NCBI GenBank assembly: GCA_964538675.1
Contig: CAZIGM010000019.1
Coordinates: 1 to 31,546 of the forward strand
Direction of reading: 5' to 3'
Source of the DNA: CAZIGM01 sp964538675
GTDB taxonomy: Bacteria > Bacillota > Bacilli > Tepidibacillales > Tepidibacillaceae
DNA length: 31,546 nucleotides
Of this stretch, positions 18,534 to 26,095 are shown one piece after another. The stretch's first letter is position 1; each line of letters begins with the position of its first letter. The translations under genes were made by a program, and so were the position numbers. The notes beneath the pieces were generated by a model. That model searched no databases and was not told where the DNA came from. It saw only the letters and a list, made by a program, of their open reading frames with translations.

Positions 18534-18672
18534 TTAAATACATCTCCTTTAAGGATTTTTAATATATATTATTTCAAATAGAAATAGAAATATTCTTATT
18601 AGTTGTGAATTATTCTCTTAAAATATAGAAGATATGGTTATAGTACTTAAAATATTACTTATAGGTGATTAG

Positions 18673-19473
18673 ATGGATATACTTCGTAGTACTTCAAGGA
18701 TAAATAATACTAAAATTTTTTATGAAATAGTAGGGGAAGGTCATCCTATAGTTTTAATTCATAGTGAGTATTTAGATAATAGAATATGGGATTTTCAGAT
18801 AAGAGAGTTGGCAAAATATTTTCAAGTAATAAGATATGACTTGCGTGGTCATGGAAAATCCGATCCTCCAACTGAACAAATATTTTATTATCAAGACTTG
18901 TATAATTTGCTTATTTTTTTAAATATAGAAAAAACTTATCTATTAGGTCTTTCTTTAGGGGCAAGTGTTGCAGTAGATTTTTCATTAATGTATCCAAATA
19001 TGGTGGATGCATTAATATTAAGTGGACCAACTATAAATAATTATAGGACAGAATCTAGCAATGAAGAATACGCAAAACTTGAAGCAGCAGAATTATCAAT
19101 AATAAAAAAGGATAAGAATTTTAATGAATCTGTTGATTATTTATTAAATAATCCTATATGGAAACAAAAAAATGATTTCATTCAAAGTTATGTAAAGGAT
19201 ATATTAATAGAATCCTCATTAGAATGGATGCTTGAAAACTTTTCTAAAGAACTATGTCCCCCTGTAATTGAAAGATTATCAGTGATAAATATACCAACAT
19301 TATTAATTAATGGTCAATATGATTCCTTACATAATAAGCTAGTTTCCAATATACTTGAATCAAATATTAGTAATTTAACAGTTAAGGAAATAAAGGATAC
19401 AGGTAAATTACCTAATATAGATAAACCTAAGAAGTTTAACAAAATAGTATTAGATTATTTATTAGAATTGTAA
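18673..19473 (+). CDS. Alpha/beta hydrolase-fold protein lacking the catalytic His
   Basis: A 266-residue alpha/beta hydrolase fold. Strand-turn motifs are in order: PIVLIHSEYLDNRIWDFQ (oxyanion region, with Ser where HG is usual), YDLRGHGKSDPP, the nucleophile elbow GLSLGAS with Ser94, and TLLINGQYDSLHN with Asp217. At the place of the catalytic His, normally in GHxxxxExP, the sequence reads TGKLPNIDKPKKF, so Lys245 replaces it (codon AAA; two or more base changes from CAT/CAC). The triad is therefore incomplete and hydrolysis is doubtful; a binding or non-hydrolytic role is possible. AGGTGA lies about 5 bases before the ATG. Confidence 0.85.
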   Translation: MDILRSTSRINNTKIFYEIVGEGHPIVLIHSEYLDNRIWDFQIRELAKYFQVIRYDLRGHGKSDPPTEQIFYYQDLYNLLIFLNIEKTYLLGLSLGASVAVDFSLMYPNMVDALILSGPTINNYRTESSNEEYAKLEAAELSIIKKDKNFNESVDYLLNNPIWKQKNDFIQSYVKDILIESSLEWMLENFSKELCPPVIERLSVINIPTLLINGQYDSLHNKLVSNILESNISNLTVKEIKDTGKLPNIDKPKKFNKIVLDYLLEL

Positions 19474-19530
19474 AATTTTAATTTCTATAAAGACGAACTT
19501 TATTGTAATAACTGTTAACACTTTATAATT

Positions 19531-19544
19531 TTATCCAGATATGA
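19531..19544 (+). repeat. Isolated copy of the TTATCCAGATATGA block
   Basis: Fourteen bases identical to the beginnings of the structured repeat copies at 21729 and 23180, but without the rest of the element. It contains the ATG at 19541 that would otherwise open the next frame. Confidence 0.5.
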
Positions 19545-19573
19545 AGTACAAAAAATTAAGAAAGGTTGCAAGT

Positions 19574-20080
19574 ATGGAAAAAATAGAGTCTTTTAAACCA
19601 ATAATTGATGATAATTCAAGAGTATTAATATTAGGCTCTATACCTGGAGTAGAATCCTTAAAGAAAGGACAATATTACGGACATCTTCAAAATCATTTTT
19701 GGACAATAATATTTACAATTCTTAATAAAAAGCTAGATAGCTGCTATGATATTAAAGTTAGTACATTGCTTGAAAATAGGATTGCTCTTTGGGATGTAAT
19801 CTATAATTGTCAAAGAAAAGGAAGTTTAGATGCTAATATCAAATATGAAGAGATAAACGATATTACATCATTATTAGAGGAATATCCCAATATAAGATTT
19901 ATTGCTTTTAATGGCGGAAAGGCTTTTAGTACTTTTAAAAAATATATAGGATTAGAAATTTTAGAAGAGAAGGAAATAGCGTACAAAAAAATGCCGTCTA
20001 CAAGTCCAATTCCTGGAAGAAATATAAAAAATATTGAAGAAAAAATATATGAATGGAATTTAATCTTAGAATATATATAG
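19574..20080 (+). CDS. Mug-type DNA glycosylase (deoxyinosine/uracil family)
   Basis: Base-excision repair enzyme of the uracil-DNA glycosylase superfamily, closest in pattern to the DNA-deoxyinosine (hypoxanthine) glycosylase branch: VLILGSIPGVESLKKGQYYGHLQNHFW gives the GSxPG loop and the YYGHxxNxFW motif, IALWDVI follows, then FIAFNGGKAF and the closing MPSTSPIPGRN. Length is 168 residues from the ATG at 19574, which has AAAGG at 19561-19565. An upstream in-frame ATG at 19541 lies inside a dispersed repeat block and has no ribosome site. It is expected to remove deaminated bases; the substrate base cannot be decided from sequence. Confidence 0.85.
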   Translation: MEKIESFKPIIDDNSRVLILGSIPGVESLKKGQYYGHLQNHFWTIIFTILNKKLDSCYDIKVSTLLENRIALWDVIYNCQRKGSLDANIKYEEINDITSLLEEYPNIRFIAFNGGKAFSTFKKYIGLEILEEKEIAYKKMPSTSPIPGRNIKNIEEKIYEWNLILEYI

Positions 20081-20164
20081 TTCGGGAAGATTTTATTATA
20101 TATTAACCTTATGACTACTTATTGAATATTTTTATAAATATAAAATATTAAGGAGTCGGTTAAT

Positions 20165-20785
20165 ATGAATGTTAGAGAATTACCTGTTAATATTAAAAAT
20201 GAAATTATTTTTAAGAATACTATTAATATAACATTTCCTCAAGTATATGGTTTAACAGATTATTATGTACAACAGAAAATAAATAAAAGAATTTTTAAAG
20301 AAGTTGATTACTTACTTACAAAACAAGGATATTATGAACATTATATAAATGAGATGGTAGGAAAGTATGAATTAAAAACTAATGAAAGAGCTGTTCTTAG
20401 TTTGACATTGGTTAATTATGCTTTTTCGGGTGGAGCACATGGAATGACATATATGAGTGGTTTAACCTTTGATGTTGAAACCGGCAAAGAAAGCAAATTA
20501 AAAGATTTATTTAAAGAAAACAGCAATTATATAGAAAGATTATCTACAATAATTAAAAAACAGATAAAACAAAGAAATATTCCTGTTCTTAATGAGTTTA
20601 CACGTATTAAACCAAATCAGGATTTTTATATATCTGATAAAGTATTAGTAATATATTTTCAATTATATGAATTAGTTCCTTATGTTTATGGTTTCACCTA
20701 TTTCCCTATATCTGTTTATGAGATAGAGGATATAATTAATGAAAAGAGTGTTCTTGCACGAATGGTTAATTGGTATAATTATTAA
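20165..20785 (+). CDS. DUF4163/DUF3298-type protein
   Basis: A 206-residue protein with the layout of DUF4163 followed by DUF3298, the fold found in the RsiV extracytoplasmic domain: a FPQVYGLTDYYVQQKINKRI-type first block, the central SLTLVNYAFSGGAHGMTYMSGLTFDVETGKE block with the GGAHG motif, and the final DKVLVIYFQLYELVPYVYGFTYFPI. Unlike RsiV there is no signal peptide or membrane anchor, so it appears cytoplasmic and not an anti-sigma factor in itself. AAGGAG lies about 9 bases before the ATG. Function unknown; 30 bases separate it from the nitroreductase gene. Confidence 0.82.
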   Translation: MNVRELPVNIKNEIIFKNTINITFPQVYGLTDYYVQQKINKRIFKEVDYLLTKQGYYEHYINEMVGKYELKTNERAVLSLTLVNYAFSGGAHGMTYMSGLTFDVETGKESKLKDLFKENSNYIERLSTIIKKQIKQRNIPVLNEFTRIKPNQDFYISDKVLVIYFQLYELVPYVYGFTYFPISVYEIEDIINEKSVLARMVNWYNY

Positions 20786-20815
20786 AAATATATTTTTTTA
20801 TGAGAGGAATAAGCT

Positions 20816-21727
20816 ATGGCAATCGTAACAAGTAGAGCTAATTCAAATGGAATAATTTCTATAGATATTGAGAGGTGTACAGGTTGCGGTTTATGTGTTA
20901 AAGTCTGCAAAGATTTTTCTCTTAAATTAAAGGAAGGAAAAGCAAGTATTAATGATAATAGTTTATTTGGCTGTTTAGCTTGTGGACATTGTGTTGCTGT
21001 ATGTTCTGTTGATGCAATAATGGTCGAGGGAAGGACCTTGAAGAAAGATGACTTTGTAAAAATTCCAGATAAAAACTTAAAGTCAAATTATGAACAACTA
21101 TTTTCTTTAATGAAAGCTAGAAGAAGTATAAGGGACTTTAATGACAAGGAAGTTGAAAAAGAATTAATTGAAAAAATTCTTATAGCATCAGTAACAGCAC
21201 CAATGGGAATACCACCTTCAAGTGTTGAGGTCATGGTACTTAACCGTAAGGAAAAGGTAAGAGAATTCTCTTTTGATTTTATAGATTATATTAAGAAATA
21301 CAAAAAATTAATATCACCTTTTACTATCTCTTTATTAAAACCTTTTATGAAAAAGCTAGATTATGATGCCTATAAAACATTTATAATTCCTATGATGAAT
21401 TTTTTTATAGATACTAAGGATAATAATGAAAACTACCTTTTGTACGATGCACCGTTGGCTATGTATTTTTATGGTGCATCGACTGATCCAGCTGATCCTT
21501 ATATAGCTGCTACATATTCTATGTTAGCTGCAGAATCCCTCGGATTAGGAAGTTGTATGATAGGAAGTATAAATCCTTTTCTTAAATATGGAGGAAAGGA
21601 TATAAAAGCTAAATATCAAATTAATTCACAGGTTAGGGAAGGGATATTCGTTATTTTTGGCTATCCAAAATTTAATTTTGCAAAAGCAATTGATAGAACC
21701 TTTGAAAATATTAATATTATTGAATAA
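20816..21727 (+). CDS. Ferredoxin-nitroreductase fusion
   Basis: A 303-residue redox protein. The N-terminal domain (about residues 12-65) has two [4Fe-4S] motifs, CTGCGLCVKVC and CLACGHCVAVC, with the CxxCxxCxxxC spacing of bacterial ferredoxins. From about residue 95 the nitroreductase domain begins at the FMN-binding motif MKARRSIRDFNDKEVEKELIEKIL, with later blocks LLYDAPLAMYFYG and AAESLGLGSCMIGSI. Such fusions reduce nitro compounds, quinones or flavins with electrons delivered through the clusters, usually in anaerobes. GAGAGGAATAAGCT precedes the ATG. The stop is followed within two bases by structured repeat copy B. Confidence 0.92.
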   Translation: MAIVTSRANSNGIISIDIERCTGCGLCVKVCKDFSLKLKEGKASINDNSLFGCLACGHCVAVCSVDAIMVEGRTLKKDDFVKIPDKNLKSNYEQLFSLMKARRSIRDFNDKEVEKELIEKILIASVTAPMGIPPSSVEVMVLNRKEKVREFSFDFIDYIKKYKKLISPFTISLLKPFMKKLDYDAYKTFIIPMMNFFIDTKDNNENYLLYDAPLAMYFYGASTDPADPYIAATYSMLAAESLGLGSCMIGSINPFLKYGGKDIKAKYQINSQVREGIFVIFGYPKFNFAKAIDRTFENINIIE

Positions 21728-21728
21728 T

Positions 21729-21824
21729 TTATCCAGATATGATAAGACCCCCACTTACACACAAAGTGCGCAAATCTCACATAGGACGACTTGACACTTT
21801 AGTGTCTTAGCGTCAAGCGTAAGT
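21729..21824. repeat. Structured intergenic repeat, copy B
   Basis: Starts with TTATCCAGATATGA. Bases 21729-21780 match 23180-23231 of copy C with two differences. The hairpin core 21786-21815 is identical to copy A. Outer arms ACTTAC (21753-21758) and GTAAGT (21819-21824) can pair and enclose the hairpin. Confidence 0.8.
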
Positions 21825-21887
21825 TTTAGTTGCCCTTATACCTTTAGGTGAAAAATTCCATATGAAATAAACTTCGGCTTTATATAG

Positions 21888-21893
21888 TATAAT
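21888..21893 (+). promoter_or_regulatory. Candidate -10 box of the 21927 gene
   Basis: TATAAT in the same local context as the serC-type promoter (TATATAGTATAATAGA here, nearly identical there). No good -35 is seen at 16-18 bases. Confidence 0.4.
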
Positions 21894-21926
21894 AGATTTA
21901 ATTAATAATAGATTAGGAGTTATAAC

Positions 21927-22391
21927 ATGTTTAAGGAATTAAGAAGAAAAGATAGAAAAATGGGAGATTTAGAGACTATTGAAATATTAGAAAAAGGAAA
22001 CTATGGAGTTTTATCTACTTTAGATAAAAACGGGTATCCTTATGGTGTTCCATTAAGTTATGTTTACATAAACAATAGCATTTATTTTCATTCAGCAGTA
22101 GAGGGGAACAAAATTGATAATATAATTAACAACAACAAAATTTCATTTTGTGTGGTTGGTGAACACAAATCAATTCCTGAAAAGTTTACGGTTAAGTATA
22201 AAAGTGTTATTTTATTTGGAAATACTACTGAGGTGGATGGTGATGAGAAAAAAGAAGCTTTATTAGGTCTAATAAAAAAATATTCACAAAAATATATAGA
22301 GGAAGGCAAAAAATATATAGATAGAGATATACAAAAAACTAAAGTTTTAAAAATAAATATTGAACATTTATGTGGGAAGGTAAGAGACTAA
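21927..22391 (+). CDS. Pyridoxamine-phosphate-oxidase-like flavoprotein (NimA-like)
   Basis: A 154-residue split-barrel FMN-binding protein of the PNPOx-like/NimA group. The N-terminus RRKDRKMGDLETIEILEKGNYGVLSTLDKNGYPYGVPLSYVY is the characteristic opening of this family, followed by IYFHSAVEGNKIDNI and VKYKSVILFGNTTEVDGDEKK. Members reduce small molecules or bind FMN or haem; 5-nitroimidazole reduction is known for NimA. It lacks the residues that would make a true PdxH. TAGGAGT about 8 bases before the ATG and a consensus -10 upstream support an independent unit. The neighbouring nitroreductase hints at a shared redox role, by inference only. Confidence 0.88.
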   Translation: MFKELRRKDRKMGDLETIEILEKGNYGVLSTLDKNGYPYGVPLSYVYINNSIYFHSAVEGNKIDNIINNNKISFCVVGEHKSIPEKFTVKYKSVILFGNTTEVDGDEKKEALLGLIKKYSQKYIEEGKKYIDRDIQKTKVLKINIEHLCGKVRD

Positions 22392-22468
22392 ACTTCATAT
22401 TAAGACTCCAAAAGCATATGTTGAAGATTATAAGTTATATCAACGTATAAGAGGAGATGTAATTTAAT

Positions 22469-22648
22469 ATGGTGAAAAAAAGAAAAATAAAGTTAACTAT
22501 TTTTTTTAGTATTATCATTTCATTATTCTTTTTTACTTTTTATTATATTGATAGAACCAGTCATCTTGATGGAAATGTTACGCAAACTATTTTAAGAGCA
22601 TTATATACACCTCAGTATAATGAAGAAATATTGTGTGGAGGATACTGA
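22469..22648 (+). CDS. Small membrane-anchored peptide (59 residues)
   Basis: The frame starts MVKKRKIKLTIFFSIIISLFFF, a basic N-terminus plus one membrane helix, then a polar exported tail ending in EEILCGGY with a Cys near the C-terminus. GAGGAG at 22451-22456 lies 12 bases upstream, longer than ideal. No similarity recognised. The basic-then-hydrophobic pattern over 24 residues is unlikely by chance, but no other evidence of expression is visible. Confidence 0.5.
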   Translation: MVKKRKIKLTIFFSIIISLFFFTFYYIDRTSHLDGNVTQTILRALYTPQYNEEILCGGY

Positions 22649-22767
22649 TTTAAGGTAATATATTTTATTAAATCAGAATAATAATTGTCATGTTATAGGT
22701 ACAAAGAAATATAATTAGTAAAAGGGATATATACCTCATTCAAAATAATAAGAAGGGTGGTATATCA

Positions 22768-22926
22768 ATGTCCGTGAAGTATAATAGTACTAAAATACTT
22801 AATTATTTACTTATCGGAGCAGCTATCGGACTTATTATTGGACTACTTTTACCAGTAAATATAGGGCTTGCAATTGCAATAGGTGCTGGAGTTGGTGTAT
22901 TAATAAGTATTTTTTATAAGAAGTAA
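22768..22926 (+). CDS. Small two-helix glycine-zipper membrane protein
   Basis: A 52-residue protein with two hydrophobic segments rich in small residues (LLIGAAIGLIIGLLLPV and LAIAIGAGVGVLISIFY) linked by a short turn and ending in KK. Gly every four residues suggests a packed helix hairpin. AGAAGGGTGG lies about 8 bases before the ATG, and a strong terminator follows at 22964, so it looks like a real monocistronic gene. Function unknown. Confidence 0.62.
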   Translation: MSVKYNSTKILNYLLIGAAIGLIIGLLLPVNIGLAIAIGAGVGVLISIFYKK

Positions 22927-22963
22927 ATATAAGTAGGATTTAGCCTTTAACTGAATATGATAT

Positions 22964-23026
22964 GCTCCCCTTGTGGTAGACAGTTTAAATAATAAAACTG
23001 TTTATTACAAGGAGGAGCTTTTTTTT
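22964..23026 (+). terminator. Long two-part hairpin with eight T
   Basis: Outer arms 22964-22974 and 23007-23018 pair with one bulge and enclose a perfect 7-bp hairpin (22980-22986 with 22995-23001). Eight T follow at 23019-23026. The 3' arm contains AAGGAGG, followed by an ATG at 23027 opening only seven codons. Simple reading: the terminator of the 22768 gene. Confidence 0.72.
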
Positions 23027-23179
23027 ATGTCTGAAAAAGCGAAAAGATAAGGTTACAAATAATTATTGACAATAACTAAATACGATATATAATAATATAA
23101 GCATTTAATTATATTATTATTATTATCGTAAGATAATCTAATTAATATAAAATATTAGGTTTTTTTAATATGCATTTTT

Positions 23180-23336
23180 TTATCCAGATATGATATGACC
23201 CCCACTTACACACAAAGTGCGCAAGTCTCACTAAGGGAACAAAGTTCCCTAGTCTCGCTATGTTAAGTGGGAGAAAATGAATTTAGGATAAGTCTCACAT
23301 AGCACGACTAAATGCTTTAGCATTATAGCGTGACTT
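23180..23336. repeat. Structured intergenic repeat, copy C (long form)
   Basis: Starts with TTATCCAGATATGA; 52 bases match copy B. A first module is closed by CCCACTTA (23201-23208) with TAAGTGGG (23264-23271) around the hairpin AGGGAAC/GTTCCCT (23234-23240, 23244-23250). A second module after TCTCACATAGCACGACT has arms AATGC (23311-23315) and GCATT (23320-23324) around the same TTTA loop as copies A and B, so the arms differ but pairing is kept. The gap 23027-23179 before it holds only AT-rich sequence. Confidence 0.8.
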
Positions 23337-23434
23337 GTACTCTTGAATTAGCAACTTTGGAATAGTTACTTTACCATTAGAAATAAAAGAGTTTATGTAT
23401 TGATAAATATTCTTTTACTTGTAGGTGAAAATTA

Positions 23435-23890
23435 GTGATTAAGTTATTAAATAATAAAAATTACAAGATAGCAAGTGAGATAGTTAAATTACAAAAACAG
23501 TCATACCAAATTGAAGCAGACATTATAGGTTATCAGTATATTCCTCCTTTATTGGAAACACCTAATAGAGTAATGATAAATAGTGAAATATTTTATGGTT
23601 ACTACATTGAGAATGTTTTGATTGGATTAATTTCGTATAAAGTTAAGAACAGGATATTAGACATTTATAGAGTCGCAGTTCTTCCAAAATATTTTAGGAA
23701 TGGAATTGCTGAGAATATGATTAGATATCTTGAAAATAATAATACCAATATTAATAAAATTATTGTTTCTACAGGACAAAAAAATAAACCAGCAGTAAAT
23801 TTATACTTAAAACTTGGTTTTAGTAAAACATCAATTATAGATGTTGATGGAGTTCCTATAATAAATTTTGAAAGAGATATTAACAGATAA
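23435..23890 (+). CDS. GNAT-family N-acetyltransferase
   Basis: A 151-residue acetyltransferase that should transfer acetyl from acetyl-CoA to an unknown amine. The acetyl-CoA-binding segment is LDIYRVAVLPKYFRNGIAENMIRYLE (RxxGxA form), followed by NKIIVSTGQKNKPAVNLYLKLGFSK, the classical C-terminal GNAT motif. It begins with GTG at 23435, supported by AGGTGA at 23423-23428. It ends 8 bases before the convergent mntP-type gene. Structured repeat copy C lies about 100 bases upstream. Confidence 0.9.
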   Translation: MIKLLNNKNYKIASEIVKLQKQSYQIEADIIGYQYIPPLLETPNRVMINSEIFYGYYIENVLIGLISYKVKNRILDIYRVAVLPKYFRNGIAENMIRYLENNNTNINKIIVSTGQKNKPAVNLYLKLGFSKTSIIDVDGVPIINFERDINR

Positions 23891-23898
23891 ATCCTTAG

Positions 23899-24489
23899 TT
23901 AATTAAGTAAATCCAAAAGTATGGAAATGATATCTAGATTTTCAAATAATATTTTTATTCCGATAAGAATAAGAATTATTCCTCCAATTACTTCAGCTTT
24001 CTTTTTTAAAAGATCCCCACTTAAGTTACCTATATATACTCCAATAAATGAGAGTAAAAAAGTAACAAGTCCAATAATTATCATTGATATATATATTGTA
24101 ACGTTAAGAAAAGCAAAACTAACTCCAACAGCTAGAGCATCTATGCTTGTTGCAAAGGCAAGTGTAAGAAGAATTTTATTATTCAATGGATTTATATCTA
24201 TATCATTAATATCTTTATTTTTTAGGGATTCGTATATCATTTTAATTCCTATAAATGAAAGTAAAAAGAATACAATCCAATGATCGATTCGTGCAATAAA
24301 TACATTAAACTGTTTTCCTAATAGCCATCCTATATATGGCATTATAGCTTGAAATAAGCCAAAGAAAATGCCAATTTTAAGAGCACCTCTAAAATGAGGT
24401 TTACTAATTATAATTCCACTTGTAATTGAGACTGCGAATGCATCCATTGATAATCCAATTCCAATAAAAAAAATGGTTAAAACATCCAT
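23899..24489 (-). CDS. mntP: Manganese efflux pump, MntP type
   Basis: A six-helix inner-membrane transporter expected to export Mn2+. Two repeated acidic motifs diagnostic of the family are visible: GIGLSMDAFAVSITSGI near the start and FATSIDALAVGVSFAFLN near residue 115, with Asp in each. Length is 196 residues. The frame opens with TTG at 24504, but GGAAG followed 8 bases later by the ATG at 24489 marks the true start, right before the first helix. No manganese (yybP-ykoY) riboswitch was recognised in 24490-24658. The gene overlaps nothing and converges on the acetyltransferase gene. Confidence 0.9.
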   Translation of the reverse strand: MDVLTIFFIGIGLSMDAFAVSITSGIIISKPHFRGALKIGIFFGLFQAIMPYIGWLLGKQFNVFIARIDHWIVFFLLSFIGIKMIYESLKNKDINDIDINPLNNKILLTLAFATSIDALAVGVSFAFLNVTIYISMIIIGLVTFLLSFIGVYIGNLSGDLLKKKAEVIGGIILILIGIKILFENLDIISILLDLLN

Positions 24490-24658
24490 TATATATACTT
24501 CCAATCTATTGATTTAAAAATCATTATGTAAGAATATGACGTAATTATAACTAAATCAATTAATTAAGGTCAAGTTATTAGTTAATAAATAATAATCTGA
24601 ATAAAAACAAAAAAATATGTAAGAATAATATTATTAATTCTGTTAGACATTAAAGGAG

Positions 24659-25333
24659 ATGTTTGAAATTATTAATAATATTAAACGAGTACCTAATCAT
24701 ATTGGCATAATACCTGATGGTAATAGAAGATGGGCATTAAAAAACAATTTCGAGAAGTATGCAGGATACTCATATGGTATCCCTCCAGGATTTAGATTAT
24801 ATGAGCTTTTAATTGAAAATGGAATTAAAGAAGCTACGTTCTATGGATTTACTCATGATAATACAAAAAGACCAAAGATTCAAAGAGAGCACTTTGTAAA
24901 AGCATGTGTAGACGCTATTGAAATATTGGCTAACCGCGACGCTAACTTACTAGTAATCGGAAACACAGATTCAAAAATTTTCCCAAAGGAATTGATTAAG
25001 TATGCAAATAAGAGGGTTCAATTTGGAAAAGGATTAATAAATATTAATTTTTTGGTAAATTACGATTGGAATTGGGATCTAAATAGAGCATTAAATAATT
25101 CAGTAAATTCTCCGGTTATTAATATTAGAGAGAATGTAGCGTCTGTTGATATATCAAGGATAGACCTAATAATTAGATGGGGAGGAAGAAGGAGAATAAG
25201 TGGGTTTTTACCAATTCAAACAGTATATTCAGATATCTATATAATTGACGAGTATTGGCCAGATTTTACAGACAACCATTTCTTAGAAGCTCTTAAATGG
25301 TATCAAACGACAGATATAACATTAGGAGGATAA
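24659..25333 (+). CDS. Divergent cis-prenyltransferase (UppS family)
   Basis: A 224-residue protein of the undecaprenyl diphosphate synthase family, which condenses isoprenyl diphosphates in cis. Recognisable blocks are HIGIIPDGNRRWALKNN (catalytic Asp20), ATFYGFTHDNTKRP in place of the usual FSTENWxRP, and DLIIRWGGRRRISGF in place of IRTGGExRxSNF, then YSDIYIIDEYWPDF. Several conserved positions differ: Trp to Thr in the ENW motif, Glu to Arg in GGE, and Glu to Asp in the AEL motif that binds Mg2+. The housekeeping UppS is probably elsewhere and this is a paralogue with changed or unknown product. The first ATG directly abuts AAAGGAG, so the true start may be a downstream ATT (24668 or 24671). 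Confidence 0.85.
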   Translation: MFEIINNIKRVPNHIGIIPDGNRRWALKNNFEKYAGYSYGIPPGFRLYELLIENGIKEATFYGFTHDNTKRPKIQREHFVKACVDAIEILANRDANLLVIGNTDSKIFPKELIKYANKRVQFGKGLININFLVNYDWNWDLNRALNNSVNSPVINIRENVASVDISRIDLIIRWGGRRRISGFLPIQTVYSDIYIIDEYWPDFTDNHFLEALKWYQTTDITLGG

Positions 25334-25381
25334 ACATAACTATAATAATATTATGTAAAGTAAATAAATATAAAAAAAGAT

Positions 25382-25648
25382 TTAACTTTTTCTATTTTTC
25401 AAAATCTCCTTAAGACTGATTTTTTCACATATATTTAATGATGCTGGACTAATATTATTAATATCATCTAATAATAAATTACATAAAGTTTTCTCATCAT
25501 CAAGATAAAGTTGTAAACTATTATTTTTAACATCATATTGTATTAATCTACCTAATAATATAGTTCTGTTATTTTTAAGAGATTTTAATTCTATGGATAG
25601 AAGTTGATTTTGTTCTTTCCATAATAATAAATTATTTAAATAAGTCAT
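25382..25648 (-). CDS. Small hypothetical protein
   Basis: An 88-residue cytoplasmic protein. The middle (GRLIQYDVKNNSLQLYLDDEKTLCNLLLDDINNISP) looks like a small beta barrel of the YolD or Sm-like type, with D-x-x-N-x-x-L and DDI elements where YolD proteins have them, but similarity is too weak to name. The N-terminus is helical and Leu-rich, the C-terminus basic. A modest AAGG lies about 11 bases before the ATG at 25648. It is on the same strand as the defence genes and 447 bases downstream of them. Confidence 0.5.
   Translation of the reverse strand: MTYLNNLLLWKEQNQLLSIELKSLKNNRTILLGRLIQYDVKNNSLQLYLDDEKTLCNLLLDDINNISPASLNICEKISLKEILKNRKS

Positions 25649-26095
<447 letters not shown>

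Noticed and set aside
19541..19573. Upstream ATG extending the DNA glycosylase by 11 residues
   Set aside because: The ATG lies in a dispersed repeat block and lacks a ribosome site; the ATG at 19574 has one and fits the family start.
24490..24658. Manganese riboswitch before mntP
   Set aside because: None of the conserved yybP-ykoY core sequences was seen in the gap.
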